Shown: positions 34,673 to 43,112, counted from the stretch's first letter. The stretch: DNA of 49,273 nucleotides from Clostridiales bacterium (GCA_019418225.1 DYCF01000035.1:1-49273), one strand, 5' to 3'. Notes: generated from the sequence alone by a model not told the origin. Program-made: numbers and translations.

Positions 34673-36037
34673 ATGAAAACAAAAGCATTAATACTTGCAG
34701 CCGGTCAGGGTACACGTATGAAATCAAATGAACTTAAAGTACTCCACAAGGTTTTTGACAAGGCACTTGTAGAATATCCTATTGCAGCTGCTGAGTATGT
34801 AGGAGTAGACGAAATCTGTATTATTATTGGGCATAAAGCAGAGAATATTAAAGCTAAACTTGGAGAAGGTATGACTTATGTGCTTCAAAAAGAGCAATTA
34901 GGAACAGGCCATGCAGTGATGCAAGCGAAAGACTTTATAAAAGATGCAGATGAAGTACTTATTTTATGCGGTGATACACCACTTATTACAGGGGAAACAC
35001 TAGAAAAAATGTTAGCATTCCACAGAAGTCAAAATAATGCTTTAACAGTATTATCAGCTATTATGGATGATCCAACGGGTTATGGACGTATTGTAAGAGA
35101 TGAAAATGGGCATTTACTAAAAATCGTTGAACAAAAAGATGCAAATCTTGAAGAACAAAAAATTCAAGAGATCAATGGTGGAATGTATGTGTTCAATGGT
35201 AAACTTCTTGATTACGCCTTATCAAAAATTACAAACCAAAATGCACAAAATGAATATTACCTTACAGATACTATTGAGATTTTACGCAATGAAGGCCATC
35301 TTGTAGATGCAGTAGCAACAGAGGAAAAGGATGATATTGCTGGTGTAAATTCAAGAGCACAACTTGCTGGTGTAACAGAGGTCATGAAACAACGTATTAA
35401 TGCAAAACATATGGCAAATGGGGTAACACTTATTGATCCTAATAGCACATATATTTGCCCAGATGTAGTTATTGGTAAAGATACAATTATCGAACCAGGC
35501 TGTATGTTAGAAGGGAAAACAGTAATTGGAGAAGGCTGCCGCATTGGTTACCATTCTAAACTTAAAAATGCTGTGCTTAGTAATAATGTAGATGTGGAAA
35601 TTAGCGTAATTTTAGATAGTAGTGTAGATGAAGGTACACACGTAGGCCCATTTGCTTACATTAGACCAAACTCTCATATTGGTAAAAATATCAAAGTTGG
35701 CGATTTCGTAGAAATCAAAAATGCTAATATTGGTGATGGAACAAAGATTTCTCACCTTACTTATGTAGGAGATGCAGATGTAGGACAAAATGTAAACTTT
35801 GGTTGTGGTACAGTTGTTGTAAACTATGATGGTCAAAAGAAACACCGCACAACAATTGGGGATAATGCCTTTATTGGGTGTAATACAAACCTAGTATCAC
35901 CAGTAACTGTAGAAGATAATGCTTATACAGCTGCAGGTTCAACAATAACTGACACAGTACCTAAAAATAGTTTAGCAATTGCTCGTGCAAAACAAGAGAA
36001 TAAACTAGAATGGGTTACAAAAAAACGCCAAAAATAA
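34673..36037 (+). CDS. glmU: Bifunctional GlmU (acetyltransferase / uridylyltransferase)
   Basis: A 454-residue enzyme that acetylates glucosamine-1-phosphate and couples it to UTP to give UDP-GlcNAc. The N-terminal domain has LILAAGQGTRMKS and LCGDTPLI; the C-terminal left-handed beta-helix has the acetyltransferase motif FVEIKNANIGDGTKISHLTY and NYDGQKKHRT. The segment after KVLHKV reads FDKALVEYP where most enzymes have GKPM, a local change that keeps the lysine. AAAGGAAG is the RBS. The place before prs is the Bacillus order. Confidence 0.94.
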   Translation: MKTKALILAAGQGTRMKSNELKVLHKVFDKALVEYPIAAAEYVGVDEICIIIGHKAENIKAKLGEGMTYVLQKEQLGTGHAVMQAKDFIKDADEVLILCGDTPLITGETLEKMLAFHRSQNNALTVLSAIMDDPTGYGRIVRDENGHLLKIVEQKDANLEEQKIQEINGGMYVFNGKLLDYALSKITNQNAQNEYYLTDTIEILRNEGHLVDAVATEEKDDIAGVNSRAQLAGVTEVMKQRINAKHMANGVTLIDPNSTYICPDVVIGKDTIIEPGCMLEGKTVIGEGCRIGYHSKLKNAVLSNNVDVEISVILDSSVDEGTHVGPFAYIRPNSHIGKNIKVGDFVEIKNANIGDGTKISHLTYVGDADVGQNVNFGCGTVVVNYDGQKKHRTTIGDNAFIGCNTNLVSPVTVEDNAYTAAGSTITDTVPKNSLAIARAKQENKLEWVTKKRQK

Positions 36038-36076
36038 ATAAAAACATAGTATATTGTCACGAAAATGAATGTATGC

Positions 36077-36106
36077 TTTGCATTTTGTATACAATCATGG
36101 TATAAT
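36077..36106 (+). promoter_or_regulatory. prs promoter with palindrome in the spacer
   Basis: TTTGCA (36077-36082), 18-bp spacer, TATAAT (36101-36106) with an extended -10. The spacer holds the palindrome TTGTATACAA (36085-36094), which shares GTATAC with the pflB promoter palindrome. Confidence 0.6.
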
Positions 36107-36152
36107 GTTTTGCGGAAAACACGGTCGTTATATTGAAGGAGGACTAACTCAA

Positions 36153-37109
36153 ATGATTAGAAATTACACTGATATTAAAGTGTTTACTTGCAACGCGCAC
36201 CCACTACTTGCTAAGGAGATTGCTCAAGGATTAGACGTGACTCTTGGTAAATCAGAAGTTATGAAATTCAGCGATGGTGAAATTAGCGTAAAAATTGACG
36301 AAAAAGTACGTGGTACTGATGTTTATATTATTCAACCAACATCAACACCAGCAAATGAACATCTTATGGAATTATTAATTATGATTGATGCTATGAAACG
36401 TGCTTCTGCGGGACGTATTACAGCGGTTATTCCATACTATGGTTATGCAAGACAAGACAGAAAAACAAGAGCAAGAGACCCAATCAGTTCAAAACTAGTA
36501 GCAGATATTCTTCAAACAGCAGGTGCAGACAGAATTCTTACAATGGACTTACACTGTTCACAAATTCAAGGATTCTTCAACATACCAGTAGATCACTTAG
36601 TAGGTATGCCACTTTTAACAAAATACTATGCTGACAAATTAGGCGATCAAGTTGATGATGTAGTAGCTGTATCTCCTGACCTTGGTAGTGTAGGAAGAGT
36701 TAGAGCATTTGCAACTAAATTAGATATACCTCTCGCTATTATTGATAAGAGAAGACCAAAAGCTAACGTATCTGAAATCATGAACATCATCGGTGATGTT
36801 TCTGGTAAACGTGTTATCTTAGTAGATGATATGATTGATACAGCTGGAACAATTTGTAATGCAGCTAACGCACTTAAAGAAAGAGGTGCAACAGCAGTTT
36901 ACGCTTGCTGTACACATGGTGTTCTTTCAGGTCCAGCGATTGAGAGAATTGAAGCTTCAGCTATTGAAGAACTTGTAATTCTTAATACAATTGCTATTCC
37001 AGAAGAAAAGAAAATCAGCAAAATCAAAGAGATTTCAGTAGCTCCTATTTTTGCAGATGCTATTAGACGTATTCACGAAGATTTATCAGTATCTAAATTA
37101 TTTGATTAG
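36153..37109 (+). CDS. prs: Ribose-phosphate pyrophosphokinase
   Basis: A 318-residue PRPP synthase (ATP and ribose-5-phosphate to PRPP), feeding purine, pyrimidine, His and Trp synthesis. Visible are RQDRKTRARDPISSKLVA, MDLHCSQIQGFF and the PRPP loop VILVDDMIDTAGTI. The length is standard for class I enzymes. The frame opens at 36069, but GAAGGAGGA lies just before the ATG at 36153, where homology begins. PRPP is also the signal sensed by PurR encoded 5 kb upstream. Confidence 0.97.
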   Translation: MIRNYTDIKVFTCNAHPLLAKEIAQGLDVTLGKSEVMKFSDGEISVKIDEKVRGTDVYIIQPTSTPANEHLMELLIMIDAMKRASAGRITAVIPYYGYARQDRKTRARDPISSKLVADILQTAGADRILTMDLHCSQIQGFFNIPVDHLVGMPLLTKYYADKLGDQVDDVVAVSPDLGSVGRVRAFATKLDIPLAIIDKRRPKANVSEIMNIIGDVSGKRVILVDDMIDTAGTICNAANALKERGATAVYACCTHGVLSGPAIERIEASAIEELVILNTIAIPEEKKISKIKEISVAPIFADAIRRIHEDLSVSKLFD

Positions 37110-37115
37110 TATAAG

Positions 37116-37147
37116 AAAAAGCCACCTCTTAATGAGGTGGCCTTTTT
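37116..37147 (+). terminator. Terminator of prs
   Basis: AAAAAGCCACCTC / GAGGTGGCCTTTTT, 5-nt loop TTAAT. Confidence 0.9.
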
Positions 37148-37368
37148 GTGTGCGAAAAATTAGCGAGGAATTGAAAACGATATATTGTTCATTATTTTAT
37201 AATAATAAAACAATGAATAATAATTAACGATATGGAAAAGCTATAACTTTTTTTGTATACGACTATATTAAAAGAAGAATATCTTAAAGTTGGGATGAAA
37301 ACCTTGAAAAAACAGTGGTTGAGTTGAATACAAATAAGAAGCAATACTTAAAAAAGGTGTACATAAAA

Positions 37369-37386
37369 TTGATAAATAGTTAACAA
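37369..37386. promoter_or_regulatory. Rex-like operator
   Basis: TTGATAAATAGTTAACAA matches the Clostridial Rex consensus TTGTTAANNNNTTAACAA at 13 of 14 defined positions (A for T at position 4). It ends 5 bp before the -35 of the pplA promoter. Rex senses the NADH/NAD ratio; no rex gene is in this window. Confidence 0.6.
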
Positions 37387-37391
37387 AAATA

Positions 37392-37420
37392 TTGAAAAAG
37401 GAAAAAGTATGTTATATAAT
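37392..37420 (+). promoter_or_regulatory. Promoter of the PplA-like gene
   Basis: TTGAAA (37392-37397), 17-bp spacer, TATAAT (37415-37420). Confidence 0.8.
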
Positions 37421-37459
37421 GATGAGGAAATAATTGACAACAATTATCTGGAGGGTATT

Positions 37460-37933
37460 ATGAAAAAATTTGCAGTATTAGCATTAGTATTAAGTTCAAT
37501 GTTAGCTTTCACAGCTTGTGGTGCTAAAGAAGAAGCACCAGCTACAACACCAGAAACATCAGTTGAAGCTACAGAAACTACAGAAGCAGCAGAAACAACA
37601 GAAAAAGTTGGAGAAGTTGCTGATGAAAAAGGAAAAACAGTTGCAACAGTAACATTCGAAGGTGAAACACCAGTAAGTGTTAAATTCGATTACATTAGTG
37701 CAGAAGATGGTTCAAGCAAATATGAAGCAGCAGCAGCTGGTACATATAACATGGGTGAAGGAAGTACACCATGGAATGAGCAAGTAGATGCACTTGCAGC
37801 ATTCTTAGCAGAAAACAACTTCGATTTATCAGCAGTAACACTTATTAATGAAGAAGGAAACACAGATGCAGTAACAGGTGTATCTATTAAAGTTCCAGCT
37901 TTATTAGAAGCAGTTGCAGAAGCTTTAAAATAA
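37460..37933 (+). CDS. PplA-like FMN-binding lipoprotein
   Basis: A 157-residue lipoprotein with lipobox AFTAC (Cys20) and a flexible Thr/Glu/Ala-rich linker (about 22-52). One FMN-binding domain follows. Its fold signature is VTFEGETPVSVKFDYISAED, then YNMGEGSTPWNEQVDALAAF and NTDAVTGVSIKVPALLEAV. The last matches the ApbE flavinylation motif (D-A-V-S/T-G-A-T/S) but has Val for Ala and Ser142 where Thr is usual. Listeria PplA has two such domains and hands electrons to extracellular acceptors; this has one. GGAGGG fits the start at 37460; the frame opens at 37409. Its own promoter, Rex-like site and terminator allow high, separate expression. Confidence 0.82.
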   Translation: MKKFAVLALVLSSMLAFTACGAKEEAPATTPETSVEATETTEAAETTEKVGEVADEKGKTVATVTFEGETPVSVKFDYISAEDGSSKYEAAAAGTYNMGEGSTPWNEQVDALAAFLAENNFDLSAVTLINEEGNTDAVTGVSIKVPALLEAVAEALK

Positions 37934-37941
37934 TAATTTAG

Positions 37942-37967
37942 AAAATCACCCATTTGGGTGATTTTTT
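37942..37967 (+). terminator. Terminator after the PplA-like gene
   Basis: AAAATCACCC / GGGTGATTTT with an ATTT loop and T run. Confidence 0.87.
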
Positions 37968-37970
37968 GAT

Positions 37971-37999
37971 TTAGACCAAATATCAGATAAAAATATAAG
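37971..37999 (+). promoter_or_regulatory. Promoter of ubiD-ubiA-ubiX and the importer genes
   Basis: TTAGAC (37971-37976), 17-bp spacer, TATAAG (37994-37999), right after the lipoprotein terminator. Confidence 0.45.
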
Positions 38000-38037
38000 A
38001 GTGCGGTAAATAATAAAAATTAGGAAGGAGGCAGAAT

Positions 38038-39858
38038 ATGGCTTATAAGGACTTGCAAAGTTTCATTTCTTTACTTGAGAAGAAGTGTTTATTAAAACGA
38101 ATTCAAACAGAAGTAAGCTATGAATTAGAAATTACAGAGATAGCAGATCGAGTTTCAAAGGCAGAGGGGCCTGCTTTATTATTTGAAAATGTAAAAGGGT
38201 CACCTTATCCTGTACTTATTAATGCTATGGGCAGTTATGAGAGAATGGCATTGGCTTTAGGGGTAAGTGAAATCAATCAACTAGAAAGGGATATAAGAGA
38301 GCTTATTGATATCAATAGTTATTTGGGGGTAAAGAAAGCTATTAAAGCAATTCCTAAACTTAGTAGACTAGCTACAGTTTTTCCAATTAAAGTACCAGGT
38401 AAGGGGAAATGTCAAGAGGTTATAGAAAGAGGGGATGCTGTAGATTTATTTAAGCTCCCTGTACTTAAGTGTTGGCCAGAAGATGCAGGACGTTTCTTTA
38501 CGTTACCGCTTATTTTTACGAAAGATCCAGAGACAGGGACTCAGAATGTCGGCATGTATCGTTTGCAAGTGTTTGATAAAAATACAACGGGTATGCATTG
38601 GCATTTGCATAAAGATGGCCGTGAAATCTATGAAAAGTACCGTAAGTTAGGTGGGAAGATGCCGGTATCAGTAGCATTAGGTTGTGATCCAGCTATTACG
38701 TATGCAGCAACGGCGCCATTACCTAAGATGATTGATGAGATGATGTTTGCGGGTTATATTCGAAAACGACCTATTAAGATGGTGAAGTCTATTACCAATG
38801 ATATATTTGTGCCTGCCTCAGCAGAGTTTGTATTAGAGGGATATGTAGATGTGAATGAGGATTTACACTTAGAAGGCCCATTCGGGGATCATACGGGATA
38901 TTATTCTTTAGCGGATTATTACCCTGCCTTTCATGTAACATGTATAACGCACCGTAAAAATCCTGTATATCCTACGACTATTGTTGGAAAACCACCGATG
39001 GAGGATTGCTATATGAGTAAGGCGACAGAACGCGCATTCTTGCCGCTTTTACAAATGGTATTTCCTGAGATTGTAGATTTGAACTTGCCATTAGAAGGCG
39101 TATTTCATAACTGTGCGATTATAAGTATTAAAAAACGTTATCCGGGACATGGGAAAAAAATAATGAATGCACTTTGGGGAATGGGGCAAATGATGTATAC
39201 CAAGATGATTATTGTGGTAGATCAAGATACAAAGCCACAAGATTTAAATGCAGTATGGTCACAGATTTTGCAGCAGTGTGATATGAATCAGGACTTAGTA
39301 TTTTCTAAAGGACCGTTAGATGCCTTGGACCATGCTTCGGATACTGCTTTTTATGGGACACGCTTAGGGATAGATGCTACGAAGAAGCGTATAGAAGAAG
39401 GAAAAAGAGTACCTTTTAAGGAAAAGTTATTTAAAAGTAACAAGGTTGAAAATGAACTGAAGCAACAATTTGCAGAGATTGTTGCGGTAAATTGCCCAGA
39501 GCTAGGTGTATTTTCAAACTGTATTATTGTAGCCATTAATAAAACCAAGAGCCAGCAAGTAAAGAATCTAGTCGCCAAAATGTGGCAAAAAGAATGTTGT
39601 CATGGGGCTAAGATGATTATTGTGGTAGATAAAGAAGTTTCACCAAATGACTTATCTACTGTGGCTTGGAAAATATTTAATAATATTGATGCGCAAAGAG
39701 ATTTAACATGTTTAGATGGAGAAAGCGTATGTGTTATGATTGATGCTACTAAAAAGGGTGAATTAGATGGACATACAAGAGTTTGGCCAAATGATATAGA
39801 AATGAGCACAGAAATTAAGCAGTTAGTAGACTCTAAGTGGAGGGAATATGGTATTTAA
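38038..39858 (+). CDS. UbiD family decarboxylase (prenylated-FMN dependent)
   Basis: A 606-residue UbiD-family enzyme. Conserved regions are QNVGMYRLQVFDKNTTGMHW (prFMN and metal site), then LEGYVDVNEDLHLEGPFGDH with the acidic catalytic residues, followed by HTGYYSLADYYP. Family members reversibly decarboxylate aromatic or unsaturated acids using the cofactor made by UbiX, encoded two genes later. With the UbiA prenyltransferase between them, the likely substrate is a prenylated hydroxy-aromatic acid, as for MqnL in the futalosine menaquinone route or UbiD in ubiquinone synthesis. AAGGAGGCAG is the RBS; the 3' end overlaps ubiA by 11 nt. Confidence 0.9.
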   Translation: MAYKDLQSFISLLEKKCLLKRIQTEVSYELEITEIADRVSKAEGPALLFENVKGSPYPVLINAMGSYERMALALGVSEINQLERDIRELIDINSYLGVKKAIKAIPKLSRLATVFPIKVPGKGKCQEVIERGDAVDLFKLPVLKCWPEDAGRFFTLPLIFTKDPETGTQNVGMYRLQVFDKNTTGMHWHLHKDGREIYEKYRKLGGKMPVSVALGCDPAITYAATAPLPKMIDEMMFAGYIRKRPIKMVKSITNDIFVPASAEFVLEGYVDVNEDLHLEGPFGDHTGYYSLADYYPAFHVTCITHRKNPVYPTTIVGKPPMEDCYMSKATERAFLPLLQMVFPEIVDLNLPLEGVFHNCAIISIKKRYPGHGKKIMNALWGMGQMMYTKMIIVVDQDTKPQDLNAVWSQILQQCDMNQDLVFSKGPLDALDHASDTAFYGTRLGIDATKKRIEEGKRVPFKEKLFKSNKVENELKQQFAEIVAVNCPELGVFSNCIIVAINKTKSQQVKNLVAKMWQKECCHGAKMIIVVDKEVSPNDLSTVAWKIFNNIDAQRDLTCLDGESVCVMIDATKKGELDGHTRVWPNDIEMSTEIKQLVDSKWREYGI

Positions 39859-40717
39859 AAAGGTTTTTAAGAAGATACATGACTATGGCATTTTAGTGAT
39901 GTTTTCGCATACGATTTTTTCATTTTCTTTTGCGTTAATAAGTATGCTTTTAGCTGCAAAGGGATTACCGGATATGCATACGCTTATATGGATTATAGTG
40001 GCCTTTATGGGAGCTAGAACAGGTGCAAATGCTATTAATAGAGTAATTGATGCAGAAATAGATGCTAAAAATCCAAGAACGGCTAATAGACAAATTCCAC
40101 AAGGAAGTATGAGTAAGAAGGAAGCTATGATATTTAGTATCGCATGTTTTGTGATATTTGAAGTAGCAGCATATAAACTTAATTTACTCTGTTTTATTTT
40201 GTCACCTATAGCATTAGCTATGATGATTGGCTATTCATATACAAAACGCTTTACTTGGGCATGTCATATTGTGTTGGGTATTACTTCGGCTATAGCACCA
40301 GTAGGGGCTTGGATTGCTACGACAGGAAGACTAGGAATTATGCCACTTATATTAGGCGCGGCTAATTTCTTATGGGTAGCAGGATTTGATATTATCTATG
40401 GCACACAGGATTATGAGTTTGATACGCAAAATGGTATTTATTCTATTCCTGCTTACTTTGGTATTAAAAAGGCATTATGGATTTCAAATATCTTTCATAT
40501 TTTGGCTGTAATATTACTTGTTTTAGTAGGCATTTTTTCAAATTCTCTAGGAATAATTTTTTATATAGGCATTATGATAATAAGTGTGCTTTTAGTTATT
40601 GAACATCTTTCAGTATCACATGAAAATTTAAAAAAAGTAAATTTTGCTGCTTATAATTTAAATCAAATTATTAGTCTTACATTTTTAATAATGACAGTAT
40701 TAGATATCTTTGTATAA
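39848..40717 (+). CDS. UbiA family prenyltransferase (DmkA/MqnP-like)
   Basis: A 289-residue membrane prenyltransferase with eight to nine helices. Both Asp-rich Mg-diphosphate motifs are present: NRVIDAEIDAKNPRT with NxxxDxxxD near residue 65, and DIIYGTQDYEFD near 185. It attaches a polyprenyl chain, likely made by the synthase at 48205, to an aromatic acid. The NPRTANRQIPQG extension is typical of 4-hydroxybenzoate and MqnP-type enzymes rather than MenA. The start lies within the end of ubiD, with GGAGGG just upstream. In the Listeria EET system the equivalent DmkA makes demethylmenaquinone. Confidence 0.9.
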   Translation: MVFKKVFKKIHDYGILVMFSHTIFSFSFALISMLLAAKGLPDMHTLIWIIVAFMGARTGANAINRVIDAEIDAKNPRTANRQIPQGSMSKKEAMIFSIACFVIFEVAAYKLNLLCFILSPIALAMMIGYSYTKRFTWACHIVLGITSAIAPVGAWIATTGRLGIMPLILGAANFLWVAGFDIIYGTQDYEFDTQNGIYSIPAYFGIKKALWISNIFHILAVILLVLVGIFSNSLGIIFYIGIMIISVLLVIEHLSVSHENLKKVNFAAYNLNQIISLTFLIMTVLDIFV

Positions 40718-40731
40718 GAAGGAGAACGACT

Positions 40732-41304
40732 ATGAAGTTAGCTGTGGGCATTACTGGAGCATCCGGAAGCATTTATGCTAAAGTGCTAGTAGAAGCGTTG
40801 TTAGAGCAGGACATTGTGGTTTATGTGGTTATGACAGAAACGGCTAAGGCTGTTTTTCAATATGAATTAGATGAAACTCCAGAAGAGTGGATTGAGCGCC
40901 TTAGTAAAGCAAATGAAAATCAAATATTCTTAGAAGATAATAATAATATTTTTGCGGGTATTGCATCAGGTTCCTTTGGGATAGATGGTATGATTGTCTT
41001 GCCATGTTCTATGGGAACACTTTCGGATATTGCAAACGGTAGTGCTAAAAAGTTATTAACAAGAGCTGCGGATGTATGTTTGAAGGAAAGAAAGAAATTA
41101 ATTATTTGTCCAAGGGAAACACCTTTAAGTCGCATTCATTTAAAAAATATGTTAGCGATTGATGAGGCTGGCGGCATTATTTTGCCGGCTATGCCAGGAT
41201 TTTATCATAAACCTCAAACTTTAGAAGAAATCATTAAGTTTGTAGTTGGAAAAGTTTTAGATGTGATGGGAATATCACATGATTTATTTGAGAAATGGAG
41301 TTAG
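40732..41304 (+). CDS. ubiX: UbiX flavin prenyltransferase
   Basis: A 190-residue UbiX that joins dimethylallyl phosphate to reduced FMN to make the prenyl-FMN cofactor for UbiD. Typical features are the N-terminal GITGASGSIYAKVL, GSFGIDGMIVLPCSMGTLSD, and ADVCLKERKKLIICPRETPL. The length is standard. It lies 14 bp after ubiA and 3 bp before the binding-protein gene, so all are one operon. Confidence 0.95.
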   Translation: MKLAVGITGASGSIYAKVLVEALLEQDIVVYVVMTETAKAVFQYELDETPEEWIERLSKANENQIFLEDNNNIFAGIASGSFGIDGMIVLPCSMGTLSDIANGSAKKLLTRAADVCLKERKKLIICPRETPLSRIHLKNMLAIDEAGGIILPAMPGFYHKPQTLEEIIKFVVGKVLDVMGISHDLFEKWS

Positions 41305-41307
41305 ACA

Positions 41308-42264
41308 ATGAGATTAAAAAAAGTTTTAGGATTATTGCTAGGTATGACGGTAGCAGCAACGATGATAGGTTGTGGAAATGGTGCAGCTGATAATCAAACT
41401 GAGCAAACAGAATTACAAAAAGTAGTACTGGGAACTATGCCTTCTGCTGATGCAGTGCCTTATGGTATTGCTAAGGAAATGGGATTCTTTGAAAAGAACG
41501 GCTTAGATGTTGAGATTCAAACATTTACTTCAGCTAAAGATAGGGATGCGGCTATTCAAGCTGGTGAACTAGATGGCATGATGATGGATTTAACAGGTGT
41601 TTCTTTATTGAAAGGAAATGGTGTACCTATTAAAGTAGTTGAACTTACACAAGGTGATTTTGTGGTGATGGCAAGTGCGGAGTCTGGCATTACAGACATA
41701 GCTAGTTTAAAAGGACAAGTAGTAGGTGTGTCACATAATACGCTGATTGAACTTGTAACGGATTTAGCTTTATCAGATAATGGTTTAACAGTAGGAGACG
41801 TTATAAAAGAAGAAATCGCAGCAACGCCAGTTAGAATGCAACTTTTAATGGAAAATGGCATTCAAGCTGCAACACTTCCACAATCATTTGCAATGAGTGC
41901 TAGTATGGGTGGAGCGACTAAAATAGCAAGTTCAGCAGATATGGGTTACCAATTTGGTGTATTGGCATTTATGGAAGAAGTGATTGATACAAAGCAAGAT
42001 GTTATTAAAGCCTTTAATACAGCTGTAGATGAGGCGATTGAATATATTAACAATAATGACTTAGAAACTTATATGGATATTGTAATGGCGTATACAGGTT
42101 ATAGTGAAGAGGCAAAAGAAATTATTGAATTACCAGAGTATGCACCAGTAGCACTTCCAAGTGAAAAAGATATTACAACAGCTCTTGAATGGGTAAAGGC
42201 TAAAGGGCTTGTGCCAGATACACTTGCTGCAAGTGATATTGTAGTAGAAACAATCATTAAATAA
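41308..42264 (+). CDS. ABC importer substrate-binding lipoprotein (NMT1/SsuA-like)
   Basis: A 318-residue lipoprotein with lipobox MIGC (Cys22). The mature part is a type II periplasmic-binding fold of the NMT1/THI5/SsuA group (VVLGTMPSADAVPYGIAKEM, GFFEKNGLDVEIQTF). These usually bind aromatic, sulfonate or pyrimidine compounds, and the fold is also shared by MqnA/MqnD of menaquinone synthesis; the export signal and the ATPase/permease genes downstream make this a transporter component. Starting 3 bp after ubiX, it likely carries a quinone precursor or related aromatic acid (inference). Substrate unknown. Confidence 0.85.
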   Translation: MRLKKVLGLLLGMTVAATMIGCGNGAADNQTEQTELQKVVLGTMPSADAVPYGIAKEMGFFEKNGLDVEIQTFTSAKDRDAAIQAGELDGMMMDLTGVSLLKGNGVPIKVVELTQGDFVVMASAESGITDIASLKGQVVGVSHNTLIELVTDLALSDNGLTVGDVIKEEIAATPVRMQLLMENGIQAATLPQSFAMSASMGGATKIASSADMGYQFGVLAFMEEVIDTKQDVIKAFNTAVDEAIEYINNNDLETYMDIVMAYTGYSEEAKEIIELPEYAPVALPSEKDITTALEWVKAKGLVPDTLAASDIVVETIIK

Positions 42265-42277
42265 ATTCAATAGATAG

Positions 42278-42310
42278 CGAGGTAGAGGTATAATTCTACC
42301 TCGTTTGTAT
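42278..42310 (+). terminator. Attenuator between binding protein and ABC genes
   Basis: Perfect 9-bp stem CGAGGTAGA (42278-42286) / TCTACCTCG (42295-42303), 8-nt loop, then only a short broken T tract. A leaky terminator would leave the binding protein in excess over the ABC subunits. Confidence 0.6.
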
Positions 42311-42353
42311 TATATAAAAAAGCTTTAAGAATTTTAAAAGGAGATAAGACAAT

Positions 42354-43112
42354 ATGTTGCAGATTCAAGATTTATCCGTATCCTTTAATCAAGAATGTGT
42401 ATTAGAAAAGTTTAGTGTAAACCTAGAAAAGGGAGAAATTTATGCCATAATCGGACCTTCTGGTTGCGGTAAATCTACTTTGTTAAAAGTATTAGCAGGT
42501 ATTATTAAAAAGTATGAAGGAAAAATCACTATAGATGATGAAATATTAACAAGTAAAAAACAGACTATAGGATTAATTCCGCAACACTATGGGTTATTAC
42601 CTTGGAAAAAAGTAGAGCAAAATATATTGCTTGGTTGCAAGATTAAGAAACAAGATTTGGGAGCAGAACGAAAAAATATAGAAAAGTTAATAGAAGTATT
42701 AGAGTTAAAGCCATTGCTCAAAAAGTATCCCAATGCATTAAGTGGTGGACAAAAGCAAAGAGTAGCCATTGCAAGGGCCTTTGCAATGAAACCAGAATTG
42801 CTTTTGATGGATGAGCCTTTTTCGGCTTTAGATGCAATTACAAGTGAAAGAGCACAGGCGTTATTTTTAGATACTTATATGGCGCATCAAGTAACGACTT
42901 TATTTATTACACATAATGTAGAGGAAGCTGTTTATCTAGGTAAATACATTATTTTGCTTTCAGATAAGCCCTGCAAGATTATAGAAGTAATAGAAAATCC
43001 AGCATTTGGTATGAAGAATGCTAGAAGTAGTGAAGCCTATTATAAGAAGGTGAAGGAAGTGAGAGAGAAGATTAAAGGGGCGTGGGAACATGAGACAGAA
43101 GTTGATAAGTAA
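42354..43112 (+). CDS. ABC transporter ATP-binding protein (SsuB/TauB-like)
   Basis: A 252-residue ATPase. Walker A is IGPSGCGKSTLL, the Q loop LIPQHYGLLPWKK, the signature LSGGQKQRVAIA, Walker B LLLMDEPFSALD and the switch FITHN, all intact. AAAGGAG precedes the start. The 3' end overlaps the permease by 23 nt. It energises the importer whose binding protein is encoded upstream. Confidence 0.93.
   Translation: MLQIQDLSVSFNQECVLEKFSVNLEKGEIYAIIGPSGCGKSTLLKVLAGIIKKYEGKITIDDEILTSKKQTIGLIPQHYGLLPWKKVEQNILLGCKIKKQDLGAERKNIEKLIEVLELKPLLKKYPNALSGGQKQRVAIARAFAMKPELLLMDEPFSALDAITSERAQALFLDTYMAHQVTTLFITHNVEEAVYLGKYIILLSDKPCKIIEVIENPAFGMKNARSSEAYYKKVKEVREKIKGAWEHETEVDK

Larger units (their letters stand above)
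37110..37459. other. Control region upstream of the PplA-like gene
   Basis: This 350-bp gap holds the prs terminator, an imperfect 13-bp hairpin TTCATTATTTTAT (37188-37200) / 37205-37217 flanked by ACGATAT at 37177-37183 and 37227-37233, a TGTATAC (37254-37260), a Rex-like operator (37369-37386) and a strong promoter (37392-37420). No gene other than the 5' end of the lipoprotein frame is seen. Confidence 0.7.

Noticed and set aside
37110..37459. FMN riboswitch or other riboswitch upstream of the flavin lipoprotein
   Set aside because: No conserved multi-helix core is visible; the transcript starting at the strong promoter would have a leader of only about 30 nt.
41308..42264. Reading the binding protein as a thiamine-precursor (THI5) enzyme or a cytoplasmic MqnA
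   Set aside because: It has a lipoprotein signal with Cys22 and is followed by an ABC ATPase and permease, so it is a transporter subunit.
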